A DNA stretch of 64,000 bases, from NCBI RefSeq assembly GCF_007833795.1, contig NZ_CP032703.1, positions 492,857-556,856 of the forward strand, written 5' to 3'. Source of the stretch: Candidatus Pantoea soli (lineage in GTDB: Bacteria > Pseudomonadota > Gammaproteobacteria > Enterobacterales > Enterobacteriaceae). The notes under the pieces were generated by a model, which was given only the letters and a program-made list of their open reading frames with translations, did no database searches and was not told the DNA's origin. Every line of letters starts with the position of its first letter. Within the stretch, counting starts at the first letter, position 1. Of the stretch, positions 42,064-51,469 are shown one piece after another. The position numbers were made by a program, and so were the translations under genes.

Positions 42064-43203
42064 TTAAATAATTTTATTTAGTGCGTAAGCAAGATCGTCA
42101 ATAAGTAACTGACTCTCTTCTAGCCCTATCGATAATCTGATAAGGGAGCATGTTCCTTCGTGATAAATTCGTGAACTCAGGCTTTCAGGTGAATAATAAG
42201 CAATCAGGCTTTTGGTCCCGCCATAACTGGCACCTATCCGGAACCGGGTCAATGAATCAAAAAACTCGCCGAGTCGCTTTTCATCTTTAAGCGTGAAAGA
42301 AAAGACACTTCCGAATCCCTTAAAATACTTCTTATACAGTCTGTAATCTTCGGAAGATTCGAGGCCGGGATGATAAACACTGGCGATAGCAGGATGTTTC
42401 TCAAGCCAGCGGGAGATGACTTCAGACGATCTGGACTGTTTTTCCTGCCGTAATGAATAGGTCTCCAGCCCTCTTATTGCCAGGAAACAGTCATCAGGGC
42501 TGACATACATTCCCATGATATCCTGCAAGCTTCTGAGCTTTGCATGGTGTCCGTCATCAGCGCTGCTAATACTGCCCAGTAGTACATCAGAATGGCCATT
42601 CATCATTTTAGACACGGCCTCAACAACATAATCGACGCCAAACCTGAATGGCCTGGAGAGTAGTGGGCCGCCCCAGGAATTATCAATGGCAGTGAGCAGA
42701 TTATGTCGACGCGCTATCTCTGCCACTTTTTCAATATCCTGTACCTCCATTGTCAGTGAACATGGAGATTCCATAAGTATCAGGCGCGTGTTTTCCCTGA
42801 TACTCTGCTCTATAAATGTAGTATTTCGTGGTGGACAAAATGTTATATCAATGCTTAATTTCTCCAAATGTTGAGTAAGGAATTCCCGCAGCGGACCGTA
42901 GCACGAATCGGGAACAATAACATGATCACCGCCTTTTAATGTTGACATCAATACCAACACCAGCGCGGCCTGCCCTGAAGGGAGGACAACCGTATTTTGG
43001 CTACCTTCCAGATCGGAAATTAAATTCTCCAGCTGACGGTGTGTAGGCGAACCGGTGATGCCGTAGCTGAATCCATCCGGTTGTCTTTTTTTCCTTTCTT
43101 CAAAACTGTCAAAATCATCAAAGACAATTGTTGATCCTCGGTAAACCGGCGTTGCCAGTGATTTGAATAAATCGGCGCCATTATTTTTTTGCACTGTTAT
43201 CAC
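42064..43203 (-). CDS. Cys/Met-metabolism PLP-dependent enzyme
   Basis: A 379-residue fold-type I PLP enzyme of the cystathionine beta/gamma-lyase group. The N-terminal GFSYGITGSPTHRQLENLIS is the family Y-x-R-x-x-N-P-T motif with variation, PSGQAALVLVLM binds phosphate, TAIDNSWGGPLL carries the Asp that pairs with the pyridine nitrogen, and VVEAVSKMMNGHSDVLLG holds the Schiff-base lysine (normally S-x-T-K-Y-x-x-G-H-S-D). The missing Tyr in that motif is a family variation. It is divergent from the LysR gene at 43296. It could act as a lyase or gamma-synthase; the transporter partner favours catabolism. AT-rich. Confidence 0.85.
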   Translation of the reverse strand: MITVQKNNGADLFKSLATPVYRGSTIVFDDFDSFEERKKRQPDGFSYGITGSPTHRQLENLISDLEGSQNTVVLPSGQAALVLVLMSTLKGGDHVIVPDSCYGPLREFLTQHLEKLSIDITFCPPRNTTFIEQSIRENTRLILMESPCSLTMEVQDIEKVAEIARRHNLLTAIDNSWGGPLLSRPFRFGVDYVVEAVSKMMNGHSDVLLGSISSADDGHHAKLRSLQDIMGMYVSPDDCFLAIRGLETYSLRQEKQSRSSEVISRWLEKHPAIASVYHPGLESSEDYRLYKKYFKGFGSVFSFTLKDEKRLGEFFDSLTRFRIGASYGGTKSLIAYYSPESLSSRIYHEGTCSLIRLSIGLEESQLLIDDLAYALNKII

Positions 43204-43295
43204 CTTCTGGTTGAATGACAGGCTTTACTATTGCGCTTAAAAAACAGTAATTCTATACTGAAATCTAATGACTTCATAAGCTGAGGTAATATCTT

Positions 43296-44231
43296 GTGTA
43301 TAAGGAAATTGAAACCTTCAGAGCGGTTATGCTTACCGGAAGTGCAACAAAAGCGGCTGAAATGCTTGGTGTTTCACAATCCGCCGTAAGCCAGAAGTTA
43401 AAGATCTTTGAAAGCGATTGTGGCCTTGAGTTATTCAGGCGAGAGCGAGGAAGGCTGGAAGCGACTGAGAATGCGCACATATTGATGCTGGAAGTAGAAA
43501 AACATTTCAGAGGGATGGAACTTATTGAACATAAAGTTAAATCTCTTAAAAACCGTATTGATACAACCATCCATCTTGCTGCGCATCCTGTGTTCGGCCA
43601 ACAGGTCATTCCTAAAGTCATCGCTGGTTTTGTCCAAAGCTCTGTGACGAAAGTCAAATTTTCAATCAACGGTTCACGTGATATATATGAATCTGTGGAT
43701 TCAGGAGAGTTTGATTTTGGTCTGGTAGCCAATGAGATATACGGGAATAGCTGTGTTTTTTATAGCTTTTGTACCGTTCGTGGTGTACTAATCACGCCAA
43801 AAAATATGCTCAACATAGCAAAAAAATCAAAAAGCCTTTCTGACATGGCAGGCCATAACTTTGTTGCTCTTAACTCGGAAGATACAACAAGAATAGCACT
43901 GGAAAAGGAGTGCAGGTTAAAAAAAATAAACCTGAACATGGTTGTTGAAACGCCTTATTGTCATACTGTTTTAGAATTGGTGAAGTCTGGTGCAGGCATG
44001 GGTATTGTTCACCCTTTAACCCTTGCTGGGATCGGTTCTGATGTGATAGATGCCTTTGATATTCGTGAAAACATCTACTTCGGAAGCAATTTAATATTCA
44101 GGAAAGATAAAACATTAAAAGAAAGCGCAAAAGAACTCATTAAAAACCTTAGAATACAGACCGCGAGAGAGCTCAAGGACGTAGCACGGGAGCATGGCAT
44201 TGATATTAAAGCAAAGCAATTTGATATTTAA
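43296..44231 (+). CDS. LysR-family regulator of PLP enzyme/transporter pair
   Basis: A 311-residue LysR protein starting at GTG, with GAGG about 10 nt before. The helix-turn-helix is at about residues 1-58 (IETFRAVMLTGSATKAAEML, GVSQSAVSQKLKIFE), and the effector domain contains GEFDFGLVANEIYG and LELVKSGAGMGIVHPLTL. It is lysine-rich and AT-rich like its neighbours, in keeping with joint transfer of the three genes. It is divergent from the lyase gene (92-bp gap) and is probably its activator. The C-terminal tail is unusually long and basic. Confidence 0.87.
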   Translation: MYKEIETFRAVMLTGSATKAAEMLGVSQSAVSQKLKIFESDCGLELFRRERGRLEATENAHILMLEVEKHFRGMELIEHKVKSLKNRIDTTIHLAAHPVFGQQVIPKVIAGFVQSSVTKVKFSINGSRDIYESVDSGEFDFGLVANEIYGNSCVFYSFCTVRGVLITPKNMLNIAKKSKSLSDMAGHNFVALNSEDTTRIALEKECRLKKINLNMVVETPYCHTVLELVKSGAGMGIVHPLTLAGIGSDVIDAFDIRENIYFGSNLIFRKDKTLKESAKELIKNLRIQTARELKDVAREHGIDIKAKQFDI

Positions 44232-44505
44232 GAAATTACAACTTAACTCATTTTTCGCCAGTCTGGCTGACAGGCCGCTAATGATATGACTGGAGTGAAG
44301 AAAAAGGAGCTTAAGCAGCGTCTGTTTTAATTTAACATCAGGAAATTATCTTTCCGTTGCGGATTTATACTTTAAAATCCCCTTTAATTACTCAGTTACG
44401 CTTGTTGCATCTGAAATATTCGCATTGAAGCACATTATGGCTGAGGTCAAAGCATACGGCATTTACAGTGCGCCGTGCGCTTTAACAGGCACGGCGCACA
44501 GCACT

Positions 44506-45258
44506 TCAGGTAAACAATGCCGGGCCAGGATTAAATTCCCGGAAAGCGTCATCGACAGGCTGATAACCCAGCACTTCGCGCGTACGGGTAAGATCAAAGC
44601 GTTTAAAACGGTTATCTGAAATGCCATAGCCGATAAAGAACGTGATATTTTCCGCTTCAACCGCGCCGGTTATCAGGTTGACCGCATCCCGCGGACTCAG
44701 CCAGGCGCTGTAATCCCGGGCGTTTTTCAGCGCGTTTGCCTCTTTGTGTTCAAACGCCCCTATTCTGAGCGCGACGCAGGAGAGGCCATGCTGAGTGGCA
44801 TAACAGGAACACAGCGCCTCACCATAACACTTGGTCACGCCATAAAGATTGGCCGGTGCCACGGCCATGCCCGGGTGGATTTGGACATCCACCGGATAGC
44901 CCTCAATGGTCTGTGCACTACTGGCAAATACAAAGCGCTGGCAGGTGGAATCAGCCGCCGCTTCAAGCAGCCAGGTAACAGACAGAATATTTGCCGGCAA
45001 CAGCTGTTCAAATGACGCACTCGCATCAGGAATGCCTGCCAGATGCACAATAACATCCGGTGCGGCCTCGGTTAATAACGCCCGGGCTGCACCCGGCAGG
45101 GAAAGATCAGCCTGAATGAAGCGGTGCGGCGCGACAACTTCATCATCCGGCCGCTTGAGATCGGTAAGTATAAAATCATAGGTGGTGTGCATTGCCTGAA
45201 AAAAGGTGCGCCCGATGCGGCCGCTGGCACCGGTTAGCAGGAGTTTTTTTGCTGTCAT
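44506..45258 (-). CDS. NAD-dependent epimerase/dehydratase, uronate-dehydrogenase-like
   Basis: A 250-residue extended SDR. The cofactor motif is LLTGASGRIGRTFFQ, the acidic motif DLKRPDD, VIVHLAGIPDASASFE follows the usual place of the catalytic region, and FASSAQTIEG then YGVTKCYGEALCSCYA give Ser-Tyr-x-x-x-Lys. Its length, short C-terminus and the R-I-G-A-F motif match bacterial uronate dehydrogenases (about 265 residues), which oxidise glucuronate or galacturonate to aldaro-lactones. AAGGAACC lies before ATG 45258. The following gene on the same strand is absent; the cupin at 45382 lies upstream. Confidence 0.8.
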   Translation of the reverse strand: MTAKKLLLTGASGRIGRTFFQAMHTTYDFILTDLKRPDDEVVAPHRFIQADLSLPGAARALLTEAAPDVIVHLAGIPDASASFEQLLPANILSVTWLLEAAADSTCQRFVFASSAQTIEGYPVDVQIHPGMAVAPANLYGVTKCYGEALCSCYATQHGLSCVALRIGAFEHKEANALKNARDYSAWLSPRDAVNLITGAVEAENITFFIGYGISDNRFKRFDLTRTREVLGYQPVDDAFREFNPGPALFT

Positions 45259-45381
45259 TGCGGTTCCTTGTCTCGTCAACGTCGTTTCTGATAACGCTCA
45301 GAACAGGATGAACCGTAACATGACGCCATTAAAACAACTGTGATCTGGCCCGATAGCGCCATGCCGGTTAGCCACGCAAGA

Positions 45382-45693
45382 CTAGATCGACCCGGCTTTT
45401 TCAATCACCAGCACGCGCGCTACGCCCTGTGGCAGTGCGAGGTGTTCTGTCCCTTCGCTGGCGTAAAAAATATCGCCGGTGTGCATTATTTTGCTTTTTA
45501 CCTCCCCTTTCTCTCTGTATTGCATCTCGACACACCCATCCATGACGGCAAAAACCTCCTGTCCGTCATTGATATGCCATTTATAAGGCCGATCGGTCCA
45601 GTGAAGCTTGACGCTGGTGTTACCGAAGCTGGCAATGTGTTGTGCATCCCAGGCTGTTACGCCGGTAAACGCGCTGCTGCTGTAAAAATGCAT
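45382..45693 (-). CDS. Cupin-domain protein
   Basis: A 103-residue single cupin from ATG 45693, with a GGAGGA site 5 nt before. The beta-barrel motif reads KWHINDGQEVFAVMDGCVEM (cupin motif 1 with H, D/Q, E) and HTGDIFYASEGTEHLALPQG (motif 2 with the second H). The metal ligands are therefore largely conserved. Its position before the uronate-dehydrogenase-like gene (122-bp gap) suggests a role in sugar acid metabolism, for example as an isomerase or lactone-handling cupin, but this is inference. Confidence 0.82.
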   Translation of the reverse strand: MHFYSSSAFTGVTAWDAQHIASFGNTSVKLHWTDRPYKWHINDGQEVFAVMDGCVEMQYREKGEVKSKIMHTGDIFYASEGTEHLALPQGVARVLVIEKAGSI

Positions 45694-45868
45694 TTTTCCT
45701 CCTGGCTGAGAATGGATGATGAGCGACACACACTTTACGACCAGGCCCGGCACACAGGCTATGTTTTGCGCGCAGCTTGTCCGGAAAAAAACCCGGTTTG
45801 TCCGCTTTCGGTTCAGGGCCTGTATCGCCCTGCAACACCTGCCCTGCATCAGCCTGGCCGGCAAAGGC

Positions 45869-46723
45869 TTACAGCCGGAACGACTGCTGCATGGCGCGCG
45901 CCAGGAGCGCTACGGCTTTATCACCGTGCGATTCAGCGCTTTGCATAAAAATGATGTCATGCTCCGGAATCGCCGGCAGGCCTTCCAGTATCTGCATCCG
46001 CGCAGAGACCTTACCGCGATCGATCAGGCTGATCGCCAGCCCGGCTTCGACACAGGCAATGACCGCCTGACTGGAGTGGCTCTCCAGCACCAGTCGCGTA
46101 CGCCGTCCCGACACCTTAAGCGCTTCAGTTATCGCCTCGCGGTAGACGCAGGGTGCGGTGTAGACCGCCAGCGGCAGCGGATCGTGCTGCGCAACATCGG
46201 TGTTCACCGGCCCCACCCAGACGGGCGTAGTCGGCATCAGCACGCGTGTGTCATGGCGGGTTAACTGCCTGGGCTGGACCACCACGGCGGTATCTAATTT
46301 GCCCTGCTGAATCCACTCTCTTAGCTGGTTGCTGGGCCCCATTTTGAGTTCCAGTACCACATTCGGCCAGGCGGCCGTAAACGTCGGCAGGATCTCTTTG
46401 ATGACCTGAGCCGCGTATTCATCAGGCACCCCGAGGGCAATGCGCCCGGTCAGCGCCGTACCGTGCAGATCGGCCAGCACGCGATCGTGCGTGCGCAGCA
46501 GTTCAGCGGTGGCTGCCAGCAGACGCTTGCCCAATGCCGTGAGAATGACAGACTGATTATCGCGCTGCAGCAAACGCCCGCCCGCGACCGCCTCCAGACG
46601 CTGGATATGCACACTCACGGCCGCAGGACTTTTATGTAAATGCGCGGCGGCCGCGCTGAATTTCCCCATGCGTACCACCGCGTGAAAGGTGCGTAACAGA
46701 TCGATAGGGAGAACGCTGCTCAT
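45869..46723 (-). CDS. LysR-family regulator, divergent from DMT exporter
   Basis: A 284-residue LysR protein. The helix-turn-helix region has FHAVVRMGKFSAAAAHLHKS and PAAVSVHIQRLEAVAGG, and the effector domain carries LKMGPSNQLREWIQQGKLDT and VIACVEAGLAISLID. It lies 108 bp from the divergent EamA gene, with an 8-bp inverted repeat between them, and upstream of the cupin/SDR genes on the same strand. It probably governs the exporter, and possibly the sugar-acid pair. The start at 46723 fits the family. Confidence 0.88.
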   Translation of the reverse strand: MSSVLPIDLLRTFHAVVRMGKFSAAAAHLHKSPAAVSVHIQRLEAVAGGRLLQRDNQSVILTALGKRLLAATAELLRTHDRVLADLHGTALTGRIALGVPDEYAAQVIKEILPTFTAAWPNVVLELKMGPSNQLREWIQQGKLDTAVVVQPRQLTRHDTRVLMPTTPVWVGPVNTDVAQHDPLPLAVYTAPCVYREAITEALKVSGRRTRLVLESHSSQAVIACVEAGLAISLIDRGKVSARMQILEGLPAIPEHDIIFMQSAESHGDKAVALLARAMQQSFRL

Positions 46724-46732
46724 GGTTTACTC

Positions 46733-46770
46733 CTGTTAAAGTACTGCTACACATAATTTTGATTTAACAG
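46733..46770. promoter_or_regulatory. LysR-type inverted repeat before DMT exporter
   Basis: CTGTTAAA (46733-46740) and TTTAACAG (46763-46770) are exact inverted arms separated by 22 nt, in the divergent promoter region of the LysR and EamA genes. Confidence 0.6.
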
Positions 46771-46831
46771 AGTATAGCGCTGCCGTAGCCTGAGGAGATG
46801 TATCAGCTCATATGCCTCAGGGAGTCATTGC

Positions 46832-47737
46832 ATGCTTCGTCACTGGCTTTATGTTGTTCCCCTGCCCTTGCTGGAAGCGGGATTGTTATTGTCATGGAGT
46901 TCAGGCTTTATTGGCGCGCGCTTTTCCATTCACTACGCGCCGGCTTTGCTGGTGGTGTTCTGGCGCTTCCTGGTGCTGGCCCTTCTGCTGTTCCCGTTTG
47001 TCTGCCGGGAGCTGGTCACCACGCCTTTTCGCGTGCTGGTAAAGCATGCGGCTATCGGCCTGCTGGCAATGGCCGGCTACATGCTCGGCGTGACACAGGG
47101 CATCGCTTTTGGCGTGCCGGCCGGGCTGGCGGCGCTGTGCGCCGATCTGCTGCCAGTGGGCATGGCGCTGCTGGCAGGTGTGTTTCTCCGGGAACGGTTA
47201 GCGCATCAAATCTGGCTGGGATTGATTGTCGGCTTAGCGGGCGTGCTATGGGTGACCCATGATGCACTGGGATTGGGTGATGCTCCGCTGTGGGCCTACA
47301 GCCTGCCAGTGGCAGGAATGCTGTCACTGGCTGTGGCGACGCTGTGGCAGAAGCGCGCCCGCAGCACCCGGTCAATGGGGCTGCTGGCCAATCTCTGGCT
47401 GCAGTGTTTTGTCTCCTGCCTGGTGTTTGCAGTCATTGAGGGCAGTCAGGGAAGCCTGGCGCCAGTACCCTCTGCCGGCTTTGTACTGAGCGTGTTATGG
47501 ACCGCCAGCCTGCCCACGTTTGGCGGTTATGGATTGTACTGGATCTGCCTGCGTCGCAGTTCAGCAACGCGGGTCGCTACTCTTCTCTATCTCAGCCCGC
47601 CGATCACCCTGCTGTGGGCCTGGGCAATGTTCGGTGAGCCCCTTTCATGGCAGATGGCGCTTGGCATGGCGCTCTCTTCGCTGGGTATCTGGCTGGTGGT
47701 GCGGACGGAGTCCCGTCAGGCGGCGCGAGCGGCATAA
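46832..47737 (+). CDS. DMT-superfamily (EamA) exporter
   Basis: A 301-residue protein with ten predicted helices in two EamA halves (about 13-140 and 155-295). The first half contains LLSWSSGFIGARFSIHYAPA and FWRFLVLALLLFP, the typical W-G-x-x-F and R motifs; the second half ends LGMALSSLGIWLVVRTES. GGGAG lies 8 nt before the ATG. It is likely to export an amino acid or other metabolite across the inner membrane. It is controlled, by position, by the divergent LysR gene. Confidence 0.88.
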   Translation: MLRHWLYVVPLPLLEAGLLLSWSSGFIGARFSIHYAPALLVVFWRFLVLALLLFPFVCRELVTTPFRVLVKHAAIGLLAMAGYMLGVTQGIAFGVPAGLAALCADLLPVGMALLAGVFLRERLAHQIWLGLIVGLAGVLWVTHDALGLGDAPLWAYSLPVAGMLSLAVATLWQKRARSTRSMGLLANLWLQCFVSCLVFAVIEGSQGSLAPVPSAGFVLSVLWTASLPTFGGYGLYWICLRRSSATRVATLLYLSPPITLLWAWAMFGEPLSWQMALGMALSSLGIWLVVRTESRQAARAA

Positions 47738-47869
47738 AGCATCGGTCATTGCGTGCAGCCGGGCGTAATAACCCGTGACACCGCACCGTCATCTGCGCCC
47801 TGTTGCGGGTAGGCAGCCGCATGGCTTCGTGCTGCGCCCGTACCTGAATTGTCTGTTTTGTGATCAGCA

Positions 47870-47901
47870 TTGTAGTACAACCTGTTTTATGGGTACTACA
47901 A
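47870..47901 (+). promoter_or_regulatory. DgoR operator pair
   Basis: TTGTAGTACAA (47870-47880) is a perfect palindrome around G. A second copy GGGTACTACAA (47891-47901) differs at two positions. The two repeats, centred 21 bp apart, match the TTGTA(G/C)TACAA form I recall for E. coli DgoR sites, and lie about 100 bp before the dgoR start. Confidence 0.8.
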
Positions 47902-47999
47902 TCTCCCTCATGCTGACCCGGCAATATCGCGCGGGTTATTCGACACAGCCACCGGCGGTGCCACAGCCTCGCCATCTTCACCTTACCGCATGGACTCTC

Positions 48000-48695
48000 A
48001 TGAAAGACGACATCAGCAAAACGGACCGGATCATTCTGGCGATAGGCGAAGAGATTGTATCGGGTAAATATCTTCCCGGTGCCGCGCTGCCCGCTGAAGC
48101 GGAGCTGTGTGAGCAGTTCCGCACCTCGCGCAACATCATTCGTGAAGTGTTGCGCACGCTGGTGGGCAAACGCCTGATAGAGGTCAGGCGCTATCGCGGC
48201 GCGTTTGTCACACCGCACGACCAGTGGAATTTTCTGGACAGTGAGGTGCTGCAATGGTCGCTGAAACACAATCGGGATCCCCGGCTGATCGGTGCCATGA
48301 ACGAGGTGCGTAACCTGGTGGAGCCGCAGATTGCCCGCTGGTCGGCAGAGCGCGCCACTTCCGGCGATTTAGCCCGGATTGAAGCGGCGCTGAATGAGAT
48401 GGTCGCGCATTATGACGATCGCACTGCCTTCAACCAGGCGGATATCCGTTATCACGAAGCGGTGCTGGCTTCCGTCCATAATCCGGTTTTACAGCAGCTC
48501 AGCGTGGCGATCAGTGCCCTGCAGCTGGCGATATTTGAACGCACTTACATGCCGGACAGTGACAACATGCCGCAGACGCTGCAGGAACATAAGGCGCTGT
48601 TTCATGCTATCCGTCAGCAGAATCCGGATGCGGCTGAGCAGGCAGCGCTGACCATGATTGCTAGTTCCGCACGCCGGTTAAAGGACATCCATTGA
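48000..48695 (+). CDS. dgoR: D-galactonate operon repressor, GntR/FadR type
   Basis: A 231-residue regulator (E. coli DgoR is 229). The GntR winged helix has ALPAEAELCEQFRTSRNIIR, EVLRTLVGKRLIEVRRYRGA, and the C-terminal FCD domain (about 80-225) includes the metal-binding Asp/His positions (NQADIRYHEAVLAS, LQEHKALFHAIRQQN). The ATG at 48000 is preferred; an upstream frame from 47775 lacks similarity. It is the first gene of dgoRKADT and overlaps dgoK by 4 bp. The operators at 47870 support autoregulation with galactonate as inducer, as in E. coli. Confidence 0.92.
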   Translation: MKDDISKTDRIILAIGEEIVSGKYLPGAALPAEAELCEQFRTSRNIIREVLRTLVGKRLIEVRRYRGAFVTPHDQWNFLDSEVLQWSLKHNRDPRLIGAMNEVRNLVEPQIARWSAERATSGDLARIEAALNEMVAHYDDRTAFNQADIRYHEAVLASVHNPVLQQLSVAISALQLAIFERTYMPDSDNMPQTLQEHKALFHAIRQQNPDAAEQAALTMIASSARRLKDIH

Positions 48696-49573
48696 ACAGC
48701 TATATTGCGATCGACTGGGGCTCCACTCACCTGCGAGCCTGGTATTACTGTGACGGCGTCTGTGAACAGGCGCGTCGCGCTGAAGCCGGTATCACACGTC
48801 TGCAGGGCAGACCGCCGGCAGAGGTGCTGGAGGAGATTACCCGTGACTGGCCGCGGCAGGCGGTGCCGGTGATCATGGCCGGCATGGTCGGCAGCGACGC
48901 AGGCTGGATGAATGTCCCGTATCTGCCCTGCCCGGTCTCGCTGGATGACCTTGCTGCACGTCTGACTCGCGTGGATAAACACGGCTGGATCGTACCGGGG
49001 CTAAGCCTGCATGACAGGGAAAATGTCAATGTGATGCGCGGCGAAGAGACTCAGTTGCTCGGTGCCGCGCGGCTGTGCCCCGCGTCTTACTACGTACTGC
49101 CCGGTACGCACTGCAAATGGGTGCGTGCGGATCAACAGCGGATCGTGGCGTTTCGTACCGTCATGACCGGTGAGCTGCACCATCTTCTTCTGCACCACGC
49201 CCTGATTGGCGCGGGCTTGCCTGCACAGGTTGCGGATGCGGAGGCGTTTCGTCAGGGACTGGAAACCGGCGCGCAGGATCGCAGCCTTCTCAGCCGATTA
49301 TTTGAAGTGCGCGCGGCCCGCCTGCTGGGCGTACGGCCAGCCGCCTCGGTCAGTGACTTTCTCTCCGGTTTGCTCATCGGCCATGAGGTTGCGCTGATGG
49401 CGGAAACCTTTATGCACCCGCAGCCGACCCCGCTGACGCTGATCGCCAGCCCGGCGCTGGCCGATCGCTATCTGCAGGCGATGGCGCTAGGCGGGCTGTC
49501 AGCACAGTGGCTGGATGGCGATCGGGCTTTCCAGCAGGGAATCAGGAGCATTGCCCATGAACTGGATCACTAA
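48692..49573 (+). CDS. dgoK: 2-dehydro-3-deoxygalactonokinase
   Basis: A 293-residue kinase (E. coli DgoK is 292). It begins at TTG with AAGGA 6 nt upstream. The ASKHA-like start YIAIDWGSTHLRAWYY and segments PVIMAGMVGSDAGWMNVPYL and YVLPGTHCKWVR are family signatures. It phosphorylates 2-keto-3-deoxygalactonate with ATP to the 6-phosphate, which DgoA then cleaves. It overlaps dgoR by 4 bp and dgoA by 17 bp, so it is translationally coupled in the operon. Confidence 0.93.
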   Translation: MNSYIAIDWGSTHLRAWYYCDGVCEQARRAEAGITRLQGRPPAEVLEEITRDWPRQAVPVIMAGMVGSDAGWMNVPYLPCPVSLDDLAARLTRVDKHGWIVPGLSLHDRENVNVMRGEETQLLGAARLCPASYYVLPGTHCKWVRADQQRIVAFRTVMTGELHHLLLHHALIGAGLPAQVADAEAFRQGLETGAQDRSLLSRLFEVRAARLLGVRPAASVSDFLSGLLIGHEVALMAETFMHPQPTPLTLIASPALADRYLQAMALGGLSAQWLDGDRAFQQGIRSIAHELDH

Positions 49574-50174
49574 GCTGCCGCTCATCGCCATTCTGCGCGG
49601 CATCCGCCCTGAAGAAGCCGAAGCGCATGCCGGCGCGCTGCTGGCGGCCGGCTTTGACGCCATTGAAATCCCGCTGAACTCACCGGAATGGGCGCGCAGC
49701 ATCGCCAGCCTGGTGGCTGCCTTCGGACATCAGGCGCTGATTGGCGCAGGCACCGTTCTGGAGCCGGAGCAGGTGGACCAACTGGCGGCAATAAACAGCC
49801 GGCTGGTGGTGACGCCGAACACCGATGTCGCCGTTATTCAGCGCGCGGTGGCGCAGGGCATGACGGTGGCGGCCGGTTGCGCCACGGCATCCGAGGCGTT
49901 TACCGCCCTGAAGGCCGGTGCTCAGGCGCTGAAGATCTTTCCTTCCGCCGCCTTCGGGCCGGATTACATCAAAGCGCTGAAAGCCGTTTTGCCGGGGCAG
50001 GTCCCGGTTTTCGCTGTCGGCGGCGTCACGCCGGAAAATCTTCATGCGTTTCTGGCTGCAGGTTGCGTGGGTGCGGGTCTGGGCAGCGATCTGTATCGCC
50101 CCGGCCAGCCGGTTTCCCGCACCGCAGAACAGGCACGCGCTTTTGTCGCAGCCTATAAGGAAGCCACACAATGA
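49557..50174 (+). CDS. dgoA: 2-dehydro-3-deoxy-6-phosphogalactonate aldolase
   Basis: A 205-residue class I aldolase, the E. coli length. The start at 49557 gives [16 protein letters not shown], the family beginning. Catalytic residues are in [13 protein letters not shown] (Arg/Glu) and the Schiff-base lysine in [20 protein letters not shown]. It splits 2-keto-3-deoxy-6-phosphogalactonate into pyruvate and glyceraldehyde 3-phosphate in the cytoplasm. It overlaps dgoK by 17 bp and dgoD by 4 bp. Confidence 0.94.
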   Translation: MNWITKLPLIAILRGIRPEEAEAHAGALLAAGFDAIEIPLNSPEWARSIASLVAAFGHQALIGAGTVLEPEQVDQLAAINSRLVVTPNTDVAVIQRAVAQGMTVAAGCATASEAFTALKAGAQALKIFPSAAFGPDYIKALKAVLPGQVPVFAVGGVTPENLHAFLAAGCVGAGLGSDLYRPGQPVSRTAEQARAFVAAYKEATQ

Positions 50175-51319
50175 AAATCACCCGACTGACCACCTACCGC
50201 TTACCGCCGCGCTGGATGTTCCTGAAGATTGAAACCGATGAAGGCGTAACGGGCTGGGGCGAACCGGTTATTGAAGGCCGGGCAAAAAGCGTTGAAACAG
50301 CGGTGCACGAACTCTCTGACTACCTCATTGGTCAGGATCCGGCGCGCATCAACGACTTGTGGCAGGTGATGTATCGCGGCGGCTTTTACCGCGGCGGCCC
50401 GATTCTGATGAGCGCCATCGCCGGTATCGATCAGGCGCTGTGGGATATCAAAGGCAAAGTGCTGGGCGTGCCGGTATGGCAGCTGCTCGGCGGGCTGGTA
50501 CGGGACACCATTAAGGCCTACAGCTGGGTGGGTGGCGATCGCCCCGCTGAGGTGATTGCCGGGATTCATACCCTGCGCGCGATCGGGTTTGATACCTTCA
50601 AACTCAACGGCTGCGAAGAGATGGGCATTATCGACAGCGCGCGCAAAGTGGATGCGGCGGTCAGTACCGTGGCACAAATCCGCGAAACCTTTGGCAATGA
50701 GATTGAGTTTGGCCTGGATTTTCACGGTCGTGTCAGCGCGCCGATGGCAAAAATCCTGATCAAAGAACTGGAGCCGTATCGCCCGCTGTTTATTGAAGAG
50801 CCGGTGCTGGCAGAACAGGCGGAATACTATCCCCGCCTTGCCGCGCAGACGCATCTGCCGATTGCCGCCGGTGAACGGATGTACTCGCGGTTTGAGTTCA
50901 AGCGTGTCCTGGAGGCTGGCGGCCTTGCCATCCTGCAGCCCGATCTTTCCCATGCCGGCGGCATCACCGAGTGCGTGAAAATCGCGGCGATGGCCGAAGC
51001 GTATGACGTGGCGCTGGCACCGCACTGTCCGCTGGGCCCGCTGGCACTGGCTGCCTGTCTGCATGTGGATTTTGTAGCGCGTAATGCCGTGTTCCAGGAA
51101 CAAAGCATGGGCATTCACTATAACCAGGGCGCGGAGTTGCTGGATTATGTGATCAATAAAGAGGACTTCACGCTGTCGGGCGGCCAGTTTGCGCCCTTAA
51201 CCCGGCCCGGTCTGGGCGTGGAAATCAATGAGCCGCTGGTGGCGGCGCGCAGTCAGCATGCCGACGACTGGCGTAATCCGCTGTGGCGGTTTGCGGATGG
51301 CACCGTCGCAGAGTGGTAG
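50171..51319 (+). CDS. dgoD: D-galactonate dehydratase
   Basis: A 382-residue enolase-superfamily enzyme, identical in length to E. coli DgoD. The N-terminal capping domain has [20 protein letters not shown], the barrel supplies metal ligands in [16 protein letters not shown] (Asp), LFIEEPVL (Glu) and AAGERMYSR (Glu), and His in [15 protein letters not shown]. It dehydrates D-galactonate to 2-keto-3-deoxygalactonate, the first step of this operon's pathway. It is translationally coupled to dgoA (ATGA overlap) and separated from dgoT by 150 bp. Confidence 0.95.
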   Translation: MKITRLTTYRLPPRWMFLKIETDEGVTGWGEPVIEGRAKSVETAVHELSDYLIGQDPARINDLWQVMYRGGFYRGGPILMSAIAGIDQALWDIKGKVLGVPVWQLLGGLVRDTIKAYSWVGGDRPAEVIAGIHTLRAIGFDTFKLNGCEEMGIIDSARKVDAAVSTVAQIRETFGNEIEFGLDFHGRVSAPMAKILIKELEPYRPLFIEEPVLAEQAEYYPRLAAQTHLPIAAGERMYSRFEFKRVLEAGGLAILQPDLSHAGGITECVKIAAMAEAYDVALAPHCPLGPLALAACLHVDFVARNAVFQEQSMGIHYNQGAELLDYVINKEDFTLSGGQFAPLTRPGLGVEINEPLVAARSQHADDWRNPLWRFADGTVAEW

Positions 51320-51469
51320 ATCGTTAACCCCGGCGGCGGACTGTTCTGGCACCCCATTGCCGCCCCGGCAGCGTCATAACCTATAACCCTACCCTGTCAC
51401 CCTACCCTGCGTGCGCGGCGGGCAGGCCTGCTGCTGCCTGAATCCGGCACCACGCGAAACGAGGTCAAA

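Noticed and set aside
50201..51118. 305-codon ORF antisense to dgoD
   Set aside because: Long antisense frames are common in GC-rich coding sequence; dgoD is unmistakable on the other strand.
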